This document shows positions 34,938 through 44,134 of a stretch of 64,000 nt of DNA, in pieces. The stretch comes from Streptosporangium sp. NBC_01755 (lineage in GTDB: Bacteria; Actinomycetota; Actinomycetes; Streptosporangiales; Streptosporangiaceae), in NCBI RefSeq assembly GCF_035917995.1, contig NZ_CP109131.1, positions 2,604,001 through 2,668,000 of the forward strand. Reading direction: 5' to 3'. Positions within the stretch are counted from its first letter, which is position 1, and the number at the start of each line of letters is the position of its first letter. The notes under the pieces were generated by a model. The model had not been told where the DNA came from. It saw only the letters and a program-made list of their open reading frames with translations, and did not search any database. Both the position numbers and the translations under genes were made by a program.

Positions 34938-36184
34938 CACGCAGCCTCTCGTACGTCGACCTGACCCGTCACGGCAGCGGTGATGAGTGCCGACCGGCGC
35001 TCGCGAGCGAGCTCGATCAGGCGCTGCGTCTCTGCGATGAGCGCGTCAATCTTCTCCGTCTGCTCGTCAAGATGGACCGCGATGTGGTGCTGCTCAGCTA
35101 TGGACGCCGTCGGCACCCGAAGACCCTTGATGTCATCGAGAGCGAGTTGCATCTTCGCCCCGCCTGCTGCTCCCTGGTTGAGTTGGTCTTGGCCTACGGT
35201 GGTCAGCATGAACCACCCCGCGAACCTTGAGTCCAGGCGGTCTGGATCGAGGCGGCAGAGGGCTACATGCTGGCTTACATACGAACCGACCCAGTCGTTG
35301 TCGACCACGGCTACGGATCCCAGGTAGGCGGTGATGGAGAAGAGCAGGTCTCCTGCCTCTAGTATCGTCCGCGAGCCTTCGGTCACGTCAGCCGGGAGGC
35401 TAACGAACTGGACCTCGCCCCGGATGCTCAGGTTCGTACGAGGCAGGTTTCCGATTCGCAGGAACCGCTCGCCGTCGTCGGCGTAGTAGTCGCCCCAACC
35501 GCGGGACCCGCTTGTTAGAAACTTGATGTACCGGCGCAGTTGCACACTGGGCTCGCCGAGAGCAGCGAAGGCTGCGTCCACAACCGCCTGCCGCCGCTCG
35601 CGGAGCATCTCGATCAGGCGCTGCTGCTCCTCGATGAGCGTGTCGATGCGGGCGGTCTCGCAGTCGAGGTAGTCGGCGATGGCGCGCTGCTGCTCCACCG
35701 GCGGCAGCGGGATCGGTACGCATGCGAGCTTTTCGGCCGTAAGGTGTGGCATCGACACGACGTTGCTGTAGGCGCGAATGTAGCCGCTTGCCCGCAGTGC
35801 GATGAGGTAGAACGCGATGAAGCGTCCATCGAAGTCGCCGATGGGTCGGAGTCGGTTGATTGAATTCTGGAAACCCCAGCCCGGAAGGTCGTTTTCGACG
35901 TAGGCAGCACGGCCGAATCCGCCTTGCCCGCCTTCGACAACGACGACATCGCCCGCCCGAATGCTCAACTGCTCCAGTTCGGCTTCGCCGAACCACATCT
36001 CGTTCACGTCATCGAGGGCAAGCAAGCCCTCGGGTTGCACGTTGGCTGCGCGCATGTATGGCGCGCTCACGTCACTGCCGCCGTCCTTGCTCTGGAGCAT
36101 CTTGCCGAGCGTGACCGTCGCGACATTTTTGACCCGGCCAGTCAGCCAACCGTCCGGCAATCTCGTCCACAGCGGCCCGGTCAC
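34937..36184 (-). CDS. hsdS: Type I restriction specificity subunit S
   Basis: This 415-aa protein has two target-recognition domains. TRD1 is at about 1-150, with RVKNVATVTLGKMLQSKDGG. TRD2 is at about 210-340, with GSRGWGDYYADDGERFLRIGN. Each is followed by a conserved helix: LPPVEQQRAIADYLDCETARIDTLIEEQQRLIEMLRERR and IAEQHHIAVHLDEQTEKIDALIAETQRLIELARERR. It guides methylation and cleavage to a bipartite sequence that cannot be deduced. The ATG overlaps the hsdM stop by four bases. Confidence 0.95.
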   Translation of the reverse strand: MTGPLWTRLPDGWLTGRVKNVATVTLGKMLQSKDGGSDVSAPYMRAANVQPEGLLALDDVNEMWFGEAELEQLSIRAGDVVVVEGGQGGFGRAAYVENDLPGWGFQNSINRLRPIGDFDGRFIAFYLIALRASGYIRAYSNVVSMPHLTAEKLACVPIPLPPVEQQRAIADYLDCETARIDTLIEEQQRLIEMLRERRQAVVDAAFAALGEPSVQLRRYIKFLTSGSRGWGDYYADDGERFLRIGNLPRTNLSIRGEVQFVSLPADVTEGSRTILEAGDLLFSITAYLGSVAVVDNDWVGSYVSQHVALCRLDPDRLDSRFAGWFMLTTVGQDQLNQGAAGGAKMQLALDDIKGLRVPTASIAEQHHIAVHLDEQTEKIDALIAETQRLIELARERRSALITAAVTGQVDVREAA

Positions 36185-37926
36185 TGCTCGACCTCCCGCA
36201 GCAGGTCAAGGATCTTGGCGACCTGTTTCTCCAGGTCGGCGTCGATCTCGGCAAGAGGGCGGGGCGGGACGTACTTATAGAACTGGCGGGTGAAGGGGAT
36301 CTCGTAGCCGACCTTGATCTTGACCCAGTCGATCCAGGCGTCGGGAACGTGCGGCTTCACCTCTGTGTCGAAGTAGGTCTGAATGACCTCGGCCTTGCCC
36401 GCAGGTCCGGCCGTCGAGCCGCCGTAGGTGAAGGGCACGTTCTCGGTGTCGCGCTTCTTGGAGTCGGGCTTCGGCTTGCCCTTGCGGTCGACGACGGGCT
36501 TGCCGCCCTCACCTAGCAGTGGCTGCTCGACGGTGATGGTCCAGTAGCCGAACTCGTCGTTGCGCAGCACCTTGGAGAAGTCGAGGTCGGCGTCGGTGAA
36601 GTCGGCGTACAGCCGGAGGATCTTAGCGCGGTCGGGGTCACTGAGTTCGCGGTTCTTAGCCCCAAGGTTCTTGCGCATCTTGGTCCAGAACGAGCTGCCG
36701 TCGATGAGCTGGACTAGGCCCTTGCGGTCGGGGTGCTTGGTGTTGTCGAGGATCCAGATATAGGTGGCGATGCCGGTGTTGAAGAACATGTTGGTCGGCA
36801 GCGCGACGATCGCCTCGACCAGGTCGTTCTCCAGCAGCCACTTGCGGATGTTGGACGGGCCGGACTCCGCGGCCCCGTTGAAGAGCGGCGAGCCGTTCAT
36901 GACGATCCCGACCCGGCCGCCGCCGTCCTCAGGGGCGCGCATCTTGTGCGCCAGATGCAGCAGGAACAGCATCTGGCCGTCCGAGGTGGCCGGCAGGCCC
37001 GGCGCGAAGCGGCCGTACGGGCCTGCCTCGTCACGCTCCTTGGTGACGGCCTTGACGTACTGCTTCCAGTCGACGCCGTACGGCGGGTTGGACATGCAGA
37101 AGTCGAACTGGCGGCCTTTGAAGGCGTCGTCAGTGAGCGTGTTGCCGAAGGCGATGTTGGACGCGTCGTGGCCCTTGGCGAGCAGGTCGGACTTGCAGAT
37201 CGCGTAAGACTGTGGGTTGTACTCCTGGCCGTACAGGCTCAGCCGGGCGTCTGGGTTCTGCGCGAGCAGGTGCTCCTCGGCCAGGGTGAGCATGCCGCCG
37301 GTGCCGGCGGTGGGGTCGTAGAGCGTGCGGACGATCCCGGCCTCGGTCAGGTCGGCATCCTTCTCGGCGAAGAGCAGGTCGACCAGCAGCCGGATCGCGT
37401 CACGCGGCGTGTAGTGGTCACCGGAGGTCTCGTTCGCGGCCTCGTTGAACTTGCGGATGATGTACTCGAACGCGTCCCCCATGTCGGCGTTGGACACGAC
37501 ATCGGGGTGCAGGTCGACGGCACCGAAGGACTTCACAATCTCGCGCAGGAGACCGGCCTTCTCCAGGGCGATGATCTCTTTCTTGAAGTCGAAGTACTCG
37601 AACACATCAACATCGGCGGAGAACCGGTCGATGTAGTCGACGAGGTTGTCTTCGAGCCCGTCCGCGTCCTTCAGCAGGTTGGCGAAGCTGTACTTCGAGG
37701 TGTTGTAGAACGGCCGGCCGGTGGCCTTCTTGATCTCGATCCGGAGCCGGTTCGGGTTCTCGTATGCCGCAGCCAGGTCTCGGACGGTGTCGCGGTCCGG
37801 CTCCAGGATGCAGTCGAGGCGCCGAAGGATCGTGAACGGGAGGATCACGTTCCCGTACTGGTTGGGGCGGTAGGGACCTCGAAGCTGGTCGGCGATCGAC
37901 CAGATGAAACTACCGAGCGTGCTCAC
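36181..37926 (-). CDS. hsdM: Type I restriction methyltransferase subunit M
   Basis: This 581-aa N6-adenine methyltransferase starts at GTG 37926 (VSTLGSFIWSIADQLRG), which matches the family start and has a GAGGAG site. The N-terminal helical HsdM domain is at 1-130. SAM motif DPTAGTGGML is at 204-211 and the catalytic NPPYGVDW at 280-283. It forms the M2S core with hsdS and hsdR downstream. Complete three-gene cassette in hsdM-hsdS-hsdR order. Confidence 0.95.
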   Translation of the reverse strand: MSTLGSFIWSIADQLRGPYRPNQYGNVILPFTILRRLDCILEPDRDTVRDLAAAYENPNRLRIEIKKATGRPFYNTSKYSFANLLKDADGLEDNLVDYIDRFSADVDVFEYFDFKKEIIALEKAGLLREIVKSFGAVDLHPDVVSNADMGDAFEYIIRKFNEAANETSGDHYTPRDAIRLLVDLLFAEKDADLTEAGIVRTLYDPTAGTGGMLTLAEEHLLAQNPDARLSLYGQEYNPQSYAICKSDLLAKGHDASNIAFGNTLTDDAFKGRQFDFCMSNPPYGVDWKQYVKAVTKERDEAGPYGRFAPGLPATSDGQMLFLLHLAHKMRAPEDGGGRVGIVMNGSPLFNGAAESGPSNIRKWLLENDLVEAIVALPTNMFFNTGIATYIWILDNTKHPDRKGLVQLIDGSSFWTKMRKNLGAKNRELSDPDRAKILRLYADFTDADLDFSKVLRNDEFGYWTITVEQPLLGEGGKPVVDRKGKPKPDSKKRDTENVPFTYGGSTAGPAGKAEVIQTYFDTEVKPHVPDAWIDWVKIKVGYEIPFTRQFYKYVPPRPLAEIDADLEKQVAKILDLLREVEQ

Positions 37927-38520
37927 AAGGCTCCTCACGAGAATCACTCAACGTGCATAATTACGCTGGCCCACTGGGGTAGTTGTAGCCCGGGCAAGGC
38001 AACGCACGTCCGCTGGCGGGGGTCATGAGGCCATCTTCGCGCACCTCGGCCTCCTGCGTAACCGGGAAGTCAGGCCCGCCCGCACCGTAGCGGAGGGGGC
38101 CGACATAAAGCGCGAGCAACGAGAGGTCAGGCAGCCTCGGTGAACTTCGCGCCTGCTGGACGTGAACGGCCCAACACAACCGGGAACCTGGCTGCTGTCT
38201 CGCTCGCTCCTCTGAGCGGTCCGCCGAGTTCCAAGACACCGTCGCCGCGCCGGCGCCCCGACGCGTTGCCGAAAGGCTCGCCTTGCAGGTACGGGGGCGG
38301 GCTTCCCGGCGGACCACCGCCATGAGTATGGGCAAGGAGAATGAACAGTGTCGAGCCGGTTTTGGGAGCCATACTGGGAGCCAAGGGTCTGTACGGTCCC
38401 GGACCCGCCTGAACCGATATGAACGAGCGGATCCTTCACGACCTGTGCGGCGAACTGGTCTGAACGCTCCTGGCCAGCGTTTGGGAATCTACGGATCAGA
38501 AGGCCAGAGGCAGCAGCGGA
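37927..38520. other. Spacer upstream of hsdM, no supported gene
   Basis: Several open frames on both strands lack consistent GC3 bias. One minus-strand frame near 37990-38130 ends in a plausible coding-like tail (YVGPLRYGAGGPDFP), so a decayed gene is possible. The hsdM promoter should lie at its left end, but no clear -35/-10 pair is seen. Confidence 0.4.
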
Positions 38521-38931
38521 GTGCGGGAGCTTGACGACAACGGTGACGACAACATCAGGCACCATGCGCTCACACCGGCGACCGCCTACAACCTTCTGAC
38601 CACGGCATCCGGCACCCGGGCAAGGCGATCGTTCCGCCTGAAAAACGGACGGTCATGCTGGCATTCCGCTCTCGGTGAGCTGGGCGAACTGGCCACCGGA
38701 CTGCGCACACGAATCGGCTTGATGTCGGGCCACGAACCTGAGCGCATGACCGCTGCCATGGTGGACGCCCTCGGCCGTCGACTCGGCATGCCTCGCGTGC
38801 TGATGTCGGCAACGATCAGGCCCGCTGACGACGCCCCCGGGCCCTTTCACCCGGAGGCGCCGCCAGGCTCTCAGCCTCCGAAGAACAGCGGGTTAGGCAG
38901 GAACATGAACAACATAAATCACCTCCCGTAA
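38521..38931 (+). CDS. Hypothetical protein, possibly decayed copy of the 39280-39633 gene
   Basis: This 136-aa frame starts at GTG 38521. Its middle (LGELATGLRTRIGLMSGHEP, then ERMTAAMVDALGRRLGMP) resembles the C-terminal half of the minus-strand protein at 39280-39633 (LAGELADRLRGRLGPMPGYD, then AMVAAVLESVERRL). The flanking residues look non-coding. Either a short gene or a rearranged fragment of that family. Confidence 0.4.
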   Translation: MRELDDNGDDNIRHHALTPATAYNLLTTASGTRARRSFRLKNGRSCWHSALGELGELATGLRTRIGLMSGHEPERMTAAMVDALGRRLGMPRVLMSATIRPADDAPGPFHPEAPPGSQPPKNSGLGRNMNNINHLP

Positions 38932-38992
38932 ATCATTGAATGCATAGAGTAGCCGTCGAGGTCTCTTGATGATCGAGGGAGGAGCAACTTCC

Positions 38993-39193
38993 ATGCAGGG
39001 AACCCAGCAGCGCGTGATCGACGATGTCTACGCCCGACTCCGCCACCAGCTCGCCGAGCTGGAGCAACACATCGAACAGCAGCGCAACCGTTCAGGGCTG
39101 GCCGCCGTCGAGGCATACGCAGGCATGCGCCGGTCATGCCAGGCGATCCGTGACGCTGCAGCCGATCTCGACGTAATGATCAGAAACTTCTGA
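38993..39193 (+). CDS. Small coiled-coil hypothetical protein
   Basis: This 66-aa protein starts at ATG 38993 after GGGAGGAG. It is almost entirely helical: MQGTQQRVIDDVYARLRHQL, AELEQHIEQQRNRS and SCQAIRDAAADLDVMIRNF. No Cys or catalytic signature. It could dimerise, as small antitoxin-type proteins do, but there is no partner evidence. Cargo gene upstream of the type I system. Confidence 0.6.
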   Translation: MQGTQQRVIDDVYARLRHQLAELEQHIEQQRNRSGLAAVEAYAGMRRSCQAIRDAAADLDVMIRNF

Positions 39194-39279
39194 TCTGAGC
39201 TACACCAACGTTGGCCTTCGTAGCCGGTTAGCCTTAACGGCATCCCTTGGATGCTGTTGCAAGGATGCCACGTCGCACG

Positions 39280-39633
39280 TCAGTCAGGAGGCGCCGGAGG
39301 CATCTCCAGATTGAGTCGCCGCTCTACGCTCTCCAGGACGGCAGCAACCATTGCCTCCGGGTCGTATCCGGGCATCGGGCCGAGCCGGCCGCGAAGCCGA
39401 TCGGCAAGTTCACCGGCGAGCTCGGCGAGCGGCTCATCGCCCAAAACCGCGGCCAGTTCGTCCAGCAGACGCGCTACTGCGTCGCCTTCGTGCCAGTTCA
39501 ATAGAGGCTGCTGGAGTAACGACAGATGTCGAGCTGAGTCGACCTGAGCGGCGAGAGTGATGGCCAGATCCATGCGTAAGGCCCGAGCCGAAGAGCTCTC
39601 TGCCCTCAGCCAGCTTGGCGTGCGGTCGGCCAC
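39280..39633 (-). CDS. Hypothetical protein, 117 aa
   Basis: It starts at GTG 39633. Mostly helical, Leu/Ala-rich: ALRMDLAITLAAQVDSARHL, GDAVARLLDELAAVLGDEPL and a C-terminal PEAMVAAVLESVERRLNLEM. A related fragment on the plus strand is at about 38650-38810. No domain recognised. Confidence 0.55.
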   Translation of the reverse strand: MADRTPSWLRAESSSARALRMDLAITLAAQVDSARHLSLLQQPLLNWHEGDAVARLLDELAAVLGDEPLAELAGELADRLRGRLGPMPGYDPEAMVAAVLESVERRLNLEMPPAPPD

Positions 39634-39779
39634 GGCAATCTCCCCTATCCATGAGGTGGGCGGGGCGCCATCACTACGCCCTACTGGTTGTAGCTCATTA
39701 GACTACGCAGGGTTATATACCTTCGTGCCGTGTTCTGTGGATCCGCCAATGCTCAGAACAACTACGGAACCCGGGATCT

Positions 39780-40088
39780 CTGGGGAAGTCGAAGAAGCAG
39801 CGTCAGCCGGCCCAGCCCAGCGCCGAGGAGCTTGAGGTTCGTCGGAAGCTGGGAGCGTTCCCCTCTCAGCGTGCCGCCGCCGCGAAGCAGGGGCCCGAGC
39901 TAAAGGTCAGCCAGGAGGAGCAGCAGCAGCTACGCAGGAGGCAGGGCAAGTTCATGCGAGTCCGCGCCAACACCCCGGTCACCGCCGAGCACACCAACCG
40001 TCAGCGCCAGCGCCAGGAGTCCAAGACCGACGATGCTATCTGGGAAAGCGTCCATGCCCCGGAGACCTCCAACTCCGAAGACCGGTGA
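39780..40088 (+). CDS. Short charged ORF without a normal start codon
   Basis: From CTG 39780 to TGA 40086-40088 the frame reads GKSKKQRQPAQPSAEELEVR, RKLGAFPSQRAAAAKQGPEL and ends WESVHAPETSNSEDR, 103 codons rich in Gln, Arg and Glu with coding-type bias. No ATG or GTG lies upstream in frame, and an internal ATG at 39954 would give only 44 aa. Probably a gene that lost its start, or one using CTG. A TTGTAG...TATATA promoter-like pair is at about 39690-39718. Confidence 0.45.
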   Translation: MGKSKKQRQPAQPSAEELEVRRKLGAFPSQRAAAAKQGPELKVSQEEQQQLRRRQGKFMRVRANTPVTAEHTNRQRQRQESKTDDAIWESVHAPETSNSEDR

Positions 40089-40241
40089 CCGAAGCGTCGA
40101 GGTTCATGGGGGTCACAGGTTGCTCGTAGGCTGACCAACCTCTACATGCGCCACCGCGATTCCCTTCCTAGGTCCTCGCGCAGGGTACCTGCCAACCAGT
40201 CTCTCGGACATTTCGTTTTCCGCCGTCGCGGCATCGTACGT

Positions 40242-40511
40242 TCAGAGTCGACAACGGGCACCCTCAGGCAGGGGATTCGGGCGGGTCCACTCCACCTCGT
40301 GGTGAAGACAGTCCGCCCCAGTCGCGTAGCTTCGGGCGCACCGCTCAGCCGTGACCGATGACTCATCCGCCGTCACGATCAGCAGCGCGTCCCTCCACCC
40401 ACTCTGTTCAGTCCGCCACCCCTCGATCACCGGCCCACCACCTACCGCGGGTAGGGGCCAGGCCGGAAGCTGTGGGGCACCTCGTCCGGACATCGCATTC
40501 TCTCCCGTCAT
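40242..40511 (-). pseudogene. Deleted and truncated copy of cassette protein C
   Basis: This 89-aa frame matches 24932-25486 at both ends: PAWPLPAVGGGPVIEGWRTE and VTADESSVTAERCARSYATG. It lacks about 65 middle residues including the first CxxC, and stops right after GARCRL where the intact protein continues CRECG. It is the third copy of this gene in the window. Confidence 0.8.
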
Positions 40512-40616
40512 GGGGGTTGAGGTGCGTCGGCGTTTATAAATCCGATCTTCCGAACCTCTTAATCCACATATATGATCTCTTACCCAGTAGATCGTTCCAA
40601 TCGTGAGAGTGTGCCT

Positions 40617-42371
40617 GTGGCCCGTAGCGAGTTGACGTCAAGCGATCCCAAACGCATTGGAAGTTACCGACTGCTCGCCAGGCTAGGTGCCGGAGGAATG
40701 GGGACGGTCTATCTGGGACGGACCAAGAACGGGCGGGCCGCGGCTATCAAGGTCGTACGCTCAGATCTCGCCAATGACGCCAGCTTTCTGGCCCGGTTTC
40801 GCCGCGAGGCCAAGACGCTCCTCCTCATTGGAGGCAGCTTCACGAGCCGCGTCATCGAGATGAATCTGGAGGCCAGCCCTCCCTACCTCGTAACCGAGTA
40901 TGTCGACGGTCCGTCTCTTTCTGATCATGTAGCTCAAGAAGGGCCGTTGAACTCCGAGTCCACTCGTGCCCTCGCGGTTGGACTCGCTGATGCACTCCGG
41001 TCGATCCATGCAACAGGGGTCGTTCATCGCGACCTTAAGCCCAGCAACATCCTGCTTTCGACTGCTGGCCCCAAGGTCATCGACTTCGGAATCGCTCAGA
41101 CACTCGACGCAACGTCGATCACGCGAACTGGGGTCGTTGTCGGATCCGCCGGATACATGGCGCCCGAACAGTTCGAGGGGCAGGGAGGTCCGCCCGCGGA
41201 CATCTTCGCGTGGGCCTGCACTGTGATGTTCGCAGCGACAGGTAATCCGCCGTTCGGTTCCGGTCCATTAGAGGCCGTGGTCTTTCGGCTCCGCAACGAA
41301 GCTCCGGCGCTTGACGGCCTGCCCGAGGGCCTTCAATTGGTTGTCGGTGCTGCCCTGAAGAAGGACCCCGCTGAGCGTCCAACGGCCGATCAGTTGATGA
41401 CGCTACTCATTCCCGAGTCGGAGACGTCCGCGGCCCGAACCACCGAGTTGACTTTGAGTCTCCTGGCGGAATCCTGGACCGTATCGATTCCTGAACCGGA
41501 GAGCGAGCAAGGAAGGCGAGGTAACCGAACCTGGCTGGTGGGCGGGATTACTGCTGCTGTTGTAGCCAGTGTTGGAGTTTCGATACTCCTTTATGAAACT
41601 CCCAGGACAGGCGATGATGAAGCGAACGCCGGCACTCGGGGCGCTCCGAGTGCCGCCCCAACACATTCGGCCCTAGTCGCGATGTCTGCTTCACCAAGTA
41701 AATCGTCCGCATCCAACGCGAAGCCGGGAACTCCTCTAGAAATCGCGGACGCTGCTCTCGCTGTAGCCGAAGCTATGGGAACGGCGCAGTTCAGCTTGAA
41801 GTCATCCGGCTGGGACGAGATGTGGTTCGAGGCTCAGGGAGAGCTTGCATTCCACCCGCCTGCAGCCACTCGCTATCGGATGGATCTAACCTACTTCGGT
41901 GACAACGAGGGTGCGCAGTCGGTAGCAAACGTAACACTTGTCGGCAACCGCGGTTTCGATACTGCCTCCGAGAATCCGACAGACGCCGATATCAATGGTG
42001 GAATCGCCGACCGTAATCTTCCCGAGCCCTTCATGACAGCCCGTCGCGTTCGCTGGGCGAGTTCGCCGTACGTTATTCAGGCCCTTGCCGCAGCGTCTTC
42101 TAATATGAAGAAAACTACAATTGGCGGGCAGATCTTCCTTAAGGGAAGCGCCCCGATGTCGAAGATGGCAAAGTCGGCCACCGTGGGCCCGTTCTACAAG
42201 TTCCTCGCTGCTTTCTCGAAGGAACGAAGTATCAAGTTCACCATCATTGTTGATCAGAATCTTGCCCCTAGTCGCGTAATTCAGTCCATCCCGGTTTTCG
42301 ATTCCGTTGTCATACCAGTAACAACGACATATAGTGACTGGGGAATGCCATCGGAGCCGAAGATCCCATGA
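40617..42371 (+). CDS. Receptor-like Ser/Thr protein kinase with LppX-like extracellular domain
   Basis: It is about 584 aa from GTG 40617; ATG 40572 would add 15 residues, and neither has a strong ribosome site. The kinase domain is at about 16-265: glycine loop LARLGAGGMGTVYLG, Lys in AAAIKVV, catalytic VVHRDLKPSNIL, KVIDFGIA and GSAGYMAPEQFEG. One membrane helix follows near 305-325, then a Ser/Ala linker. A 190-residue extracellular domain ends SIPVFDSVVIPVTTTYSDWG. That domain resembles the secreted protein at 59097-59906. Signals would enter from outside; targets are unknown. An unusual cargo type for an AICE. Confidence 0.88.
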   Translation: MARSELTSSDPKRIGSYRLLARLGAGGMGTVYLGRTKNGRAAAIKVVRSDLANDASFLARFRREAKTLLLIGGSFTSRVIEMNLEASPPYLVTEYVDGPSLSDHVAQEGPLNSESTRALAVGLADALRSIHATGVVHRDLKPSNILLSTAGPKVIDFGIAQTLDATSITRTGVVVGSAGYMAPEQFEGQGGPPADIFAWACTVMFAATGNPPFGSGPLEAVVFRLRNEAPALDGLPEGLQLVVGAALKKDPAERPTADQLMTLLIPESETSAARTTELTLSLLAESWTVSIPEPESEQGRRGNRTWLVGGITAAVVASVGVSILLYETPRTGDDEANAGTRGAPSAAPTHSALVAMSASPSKSSASNAKPGTPLEIADAALAVAEAMGTAQFSLKSSGWDEMWFEAQGELAFHPPAATRYRMDLTYFGDNEGAQSVANVTLVGNRGFDTASENPTDADINGGIADRNLPEPFMTARRVRWASSPYVIQALAAASSNMKKTTIGGQIFLKGSAPMSKMAKSATVGPFYKFLAAFSKERSIKFTIIVDQNLAPSRVIQSIPVFDSVVIPVTTTYSDWGMPSEPKIP

Positions 42372-42419
42372 CGCTAGATGGGGGAAATTCGTCAAGGCGT
42401 ATTCTGGGATCACACCGAA

Positions 42420-42880
42420 TCAATCGTTACCGAGACAAGCTTGAAGGAGCGCATATCCCGGCATGATTTCGGACGGCTCGACCTGGGCGACCACGATTTC
42501 GGGTTCTTCGAAAACAGGCTCCCCGTTGGGGCGGCGACCGTAGGGGGCCCGGCCGTAATCGACGCCATCCGAGCGGCCGTAGCTCATCCAGGTGATCGCT
42601 TCCGCCTCGTTCTCGCGCAGTAGCAGGTTGGCGACGGCCCATAGGAGGACGTTCTCGGGCGTGACAACCCCAGACCTGGGGCACGGCGAGTACCCACCGG
42701 TTGGCGTCGACCTCGTGGAACTTCGCTGCAGCCCTGGCATCGAAGCGTTGCGCCGTCTCTTTGTCGCGCAGATAGTCGTAGTCGCCGAGGACGAACGTCG
42801 TCCCCTTGGAGTGCGACGATCGCCGGGCAGTCACGCGCGACGACCTCACGTAGTTCGAAAGCTACTGATCGTTGCAGCAA
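42420..42880 (-). pseudogene. Frameshifted unknown gene
   Basis: Three minus-strand frames carry successive coding-like pieces: AFELREVVARDCPAIVAL (from about 42880), then TFVLGDYDYLRDKETAQRFD and HEVDANRWVLAVPQVW, then NVLLWAVANLLLRENEAEAI to ALLQACLGND at 42420. Together they make about 150 aa with two frameshifts. The family is not recognised. The gene is convergent with the kinase. Confidence 0.6.
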
Positions 42881-43035
42881 TCGCCGCTCTCTCGATGGGC
42901 ATCGGCGGCGTAGCGCTGGCAGCCATACCCGACGGGAACGGCATCATCCACGGCTGTTACCGCAGCAACGGCGCCCTACGGGTCCATCGACAGCCCGGCC
43001 CAAACCTGCAACGCCAAGAAGGCTGGGGTTGGTGA
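42858..43035 (+). pseudogene. Truncated secreted-protein gene
   Basis: The plus-strand translation RKLLIVAAIAALSMGIGGVA is a signal peptide, followed by AIPDGNGIIHGCYRSNGALRV, the start of a common actinobacterial exported family. After RV a one-base shift is needed to read IDSPAQTCNAKK. The rest of the gene is missing. No start codon is obvious. Confidence 0.6.
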
Positions 43036-43080
43036 CAAAGGGGGTAGGTTGTGCCTCTCGGTGACCGGCTCTAGCTCTCC

Positions 43081-43104
43081 GGGATATACGCGGGATGATC
43101 AAGC
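43081..43104 (+). promoter_or_regulatory. Putative integrase arm-type site 2
   Basis: GGGATATACGCGGGATGATC matches the copies at 11745, 47169 and 47411. It lies 84 bp left of an att-like core fragment at 43165-43179. Confidence 0.5.
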
Positions 43105-43164
43105 ACGGTGTGACCGCCAACCAAGGAATTATCGCAGGTCGAGGCCACCGTGCAGGCAGAAGAA

Positions 43165-43179
43165 CCACCGCTCTCCTAA
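43165..43179. repeat. Partial att core (15 bp) cut by an IS
   Basis: CCACCGCTCTCCTAA is identical to bases 47256-ish of attR (ACCGCTCTCCTAA core plus flank). The IS5-family element starts immediately after it. Removing the IS joins it to GGCGATCAGG rather than to the tRNA sequence, so only part of the core remains. Confidence 0.5.
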
Positions 43180-44075
43180 GAACTCCTAACAGAATGCGAT
43201 CAGTGGTTGAGGCGTCGCCAGCAGATGATGGCGGAGGCGAGGGTCATGAAGGCTTCATGGATGTCGTCGCGGATTTCCCAGCGGATGCGTAATCGGCGAA
43301 ACCAGTGCAGCAGGGCGATCGTCTGCTCCACCACCCACCGATGCACGCCCAGGCCGGAGCCGTGCGGAATGCCTCGGCGAGCAATGATCGGCTCGATTCT
43401 CTTCTCCCGTAGCTGACGGCGATAGCGGTCGTGATCGTAGGCGCGGTCGGCGTACAGCGTTCTGGGACGTCGGCGAGGCTTGCCGACCTTGCCGCGGACC
43501 GGCGGAATCGCCTCCACGAGAGGCATGAGCTGCAGGATGTCGTTGCGGTTGCCGCCGCCGAGGCTGACCGCCAGCGGGATACCGTTCCCGTCTGTGATCA
43601 CATGGTGCTTCGAGCCGGTCCTGCCTCGATCGACCGGGCTCGGGCCGGTTTTGGGCCGCCCTTGAGCGCCCGTACATGGGAGCTGTCGATCACCGCCTTG
43701 GACCAATCCAGCCGGTCAGCGGCGTGCAGCTCGGCCAGCAGGAGTTCATGGAGCCGCTTCCAGACGCCGGCTTGGTTCCAGTCGCGCAATCGTCTCCAGC
43801 AGGTCATCCCCGAGCCGAACCCCCAGCTCCTGGGGCAGGAACTCCCACGGGATCGCGGTGTAGAGCACGAACAAGATCCCGCACAGTGCTTTGCGGTCGT
43901 CAATCCGCTTGCGTCCGGGATTGCGGTAGCGGCATTCGATCGTCGGAAGCAACGGATCGATCCGTTGCCAGAGCCCATCGGGCACGAGCCACGGTGGCTG
44001 CTCGCCCTTCCTCACAATGGGTTCAACGACCGATCATGTTCCCGGATGCGGCCGACCTCATTCTGTTAGGAGTTC
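43180..44075 (-). mobile_element. IS5-family (IS427-like) insertion, about 896 bp
   Basis: Inverted ends GAACTCCTAACAGAATG (43180-43196) and its exact complement (44059-44075) are flanked by TAA duplications. The transposase is split over three frames on the minus strand. Inserted inside an att-like sequence. Confidence 0.88.
43200..44015 (-). pseudogene. IS5-family transposase with two frame breaks
   Basis: The first frame runs from ATG 44015 (MRKGEQPPWLVPDGLWQRID to LPQELG). The middle frame continues GFGSGMTCWRRLRDWNQAG to AVIDSSHVRALKGG. The last frame is RTGSKHHVITDGNGIPLAVS to LASAIICWRRLNH, ending at 43200. The second break lies at CCCAAAA (about 43656), a typical -1 slippery heptamer expected in this group. 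The first break coincides with a run of five G (CTGGGGGTTC near 43828) and looks like a one-base insertion. Full activity is therefore doubtful. Confidence 0.8.
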
Positions 44076-44134
44076 TAAGGCGATCAGGCCATGAGTAGCG
44101 AGACGCAAAGAGCGTGATGCTCCATGATTCGCGC

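Noticed and set aside
36733-38028. Plus-strand frame of over 400 codons opposite hsdM
   Set aside because: Antisense to a well-supported methyltransferase; no start signal or domain.
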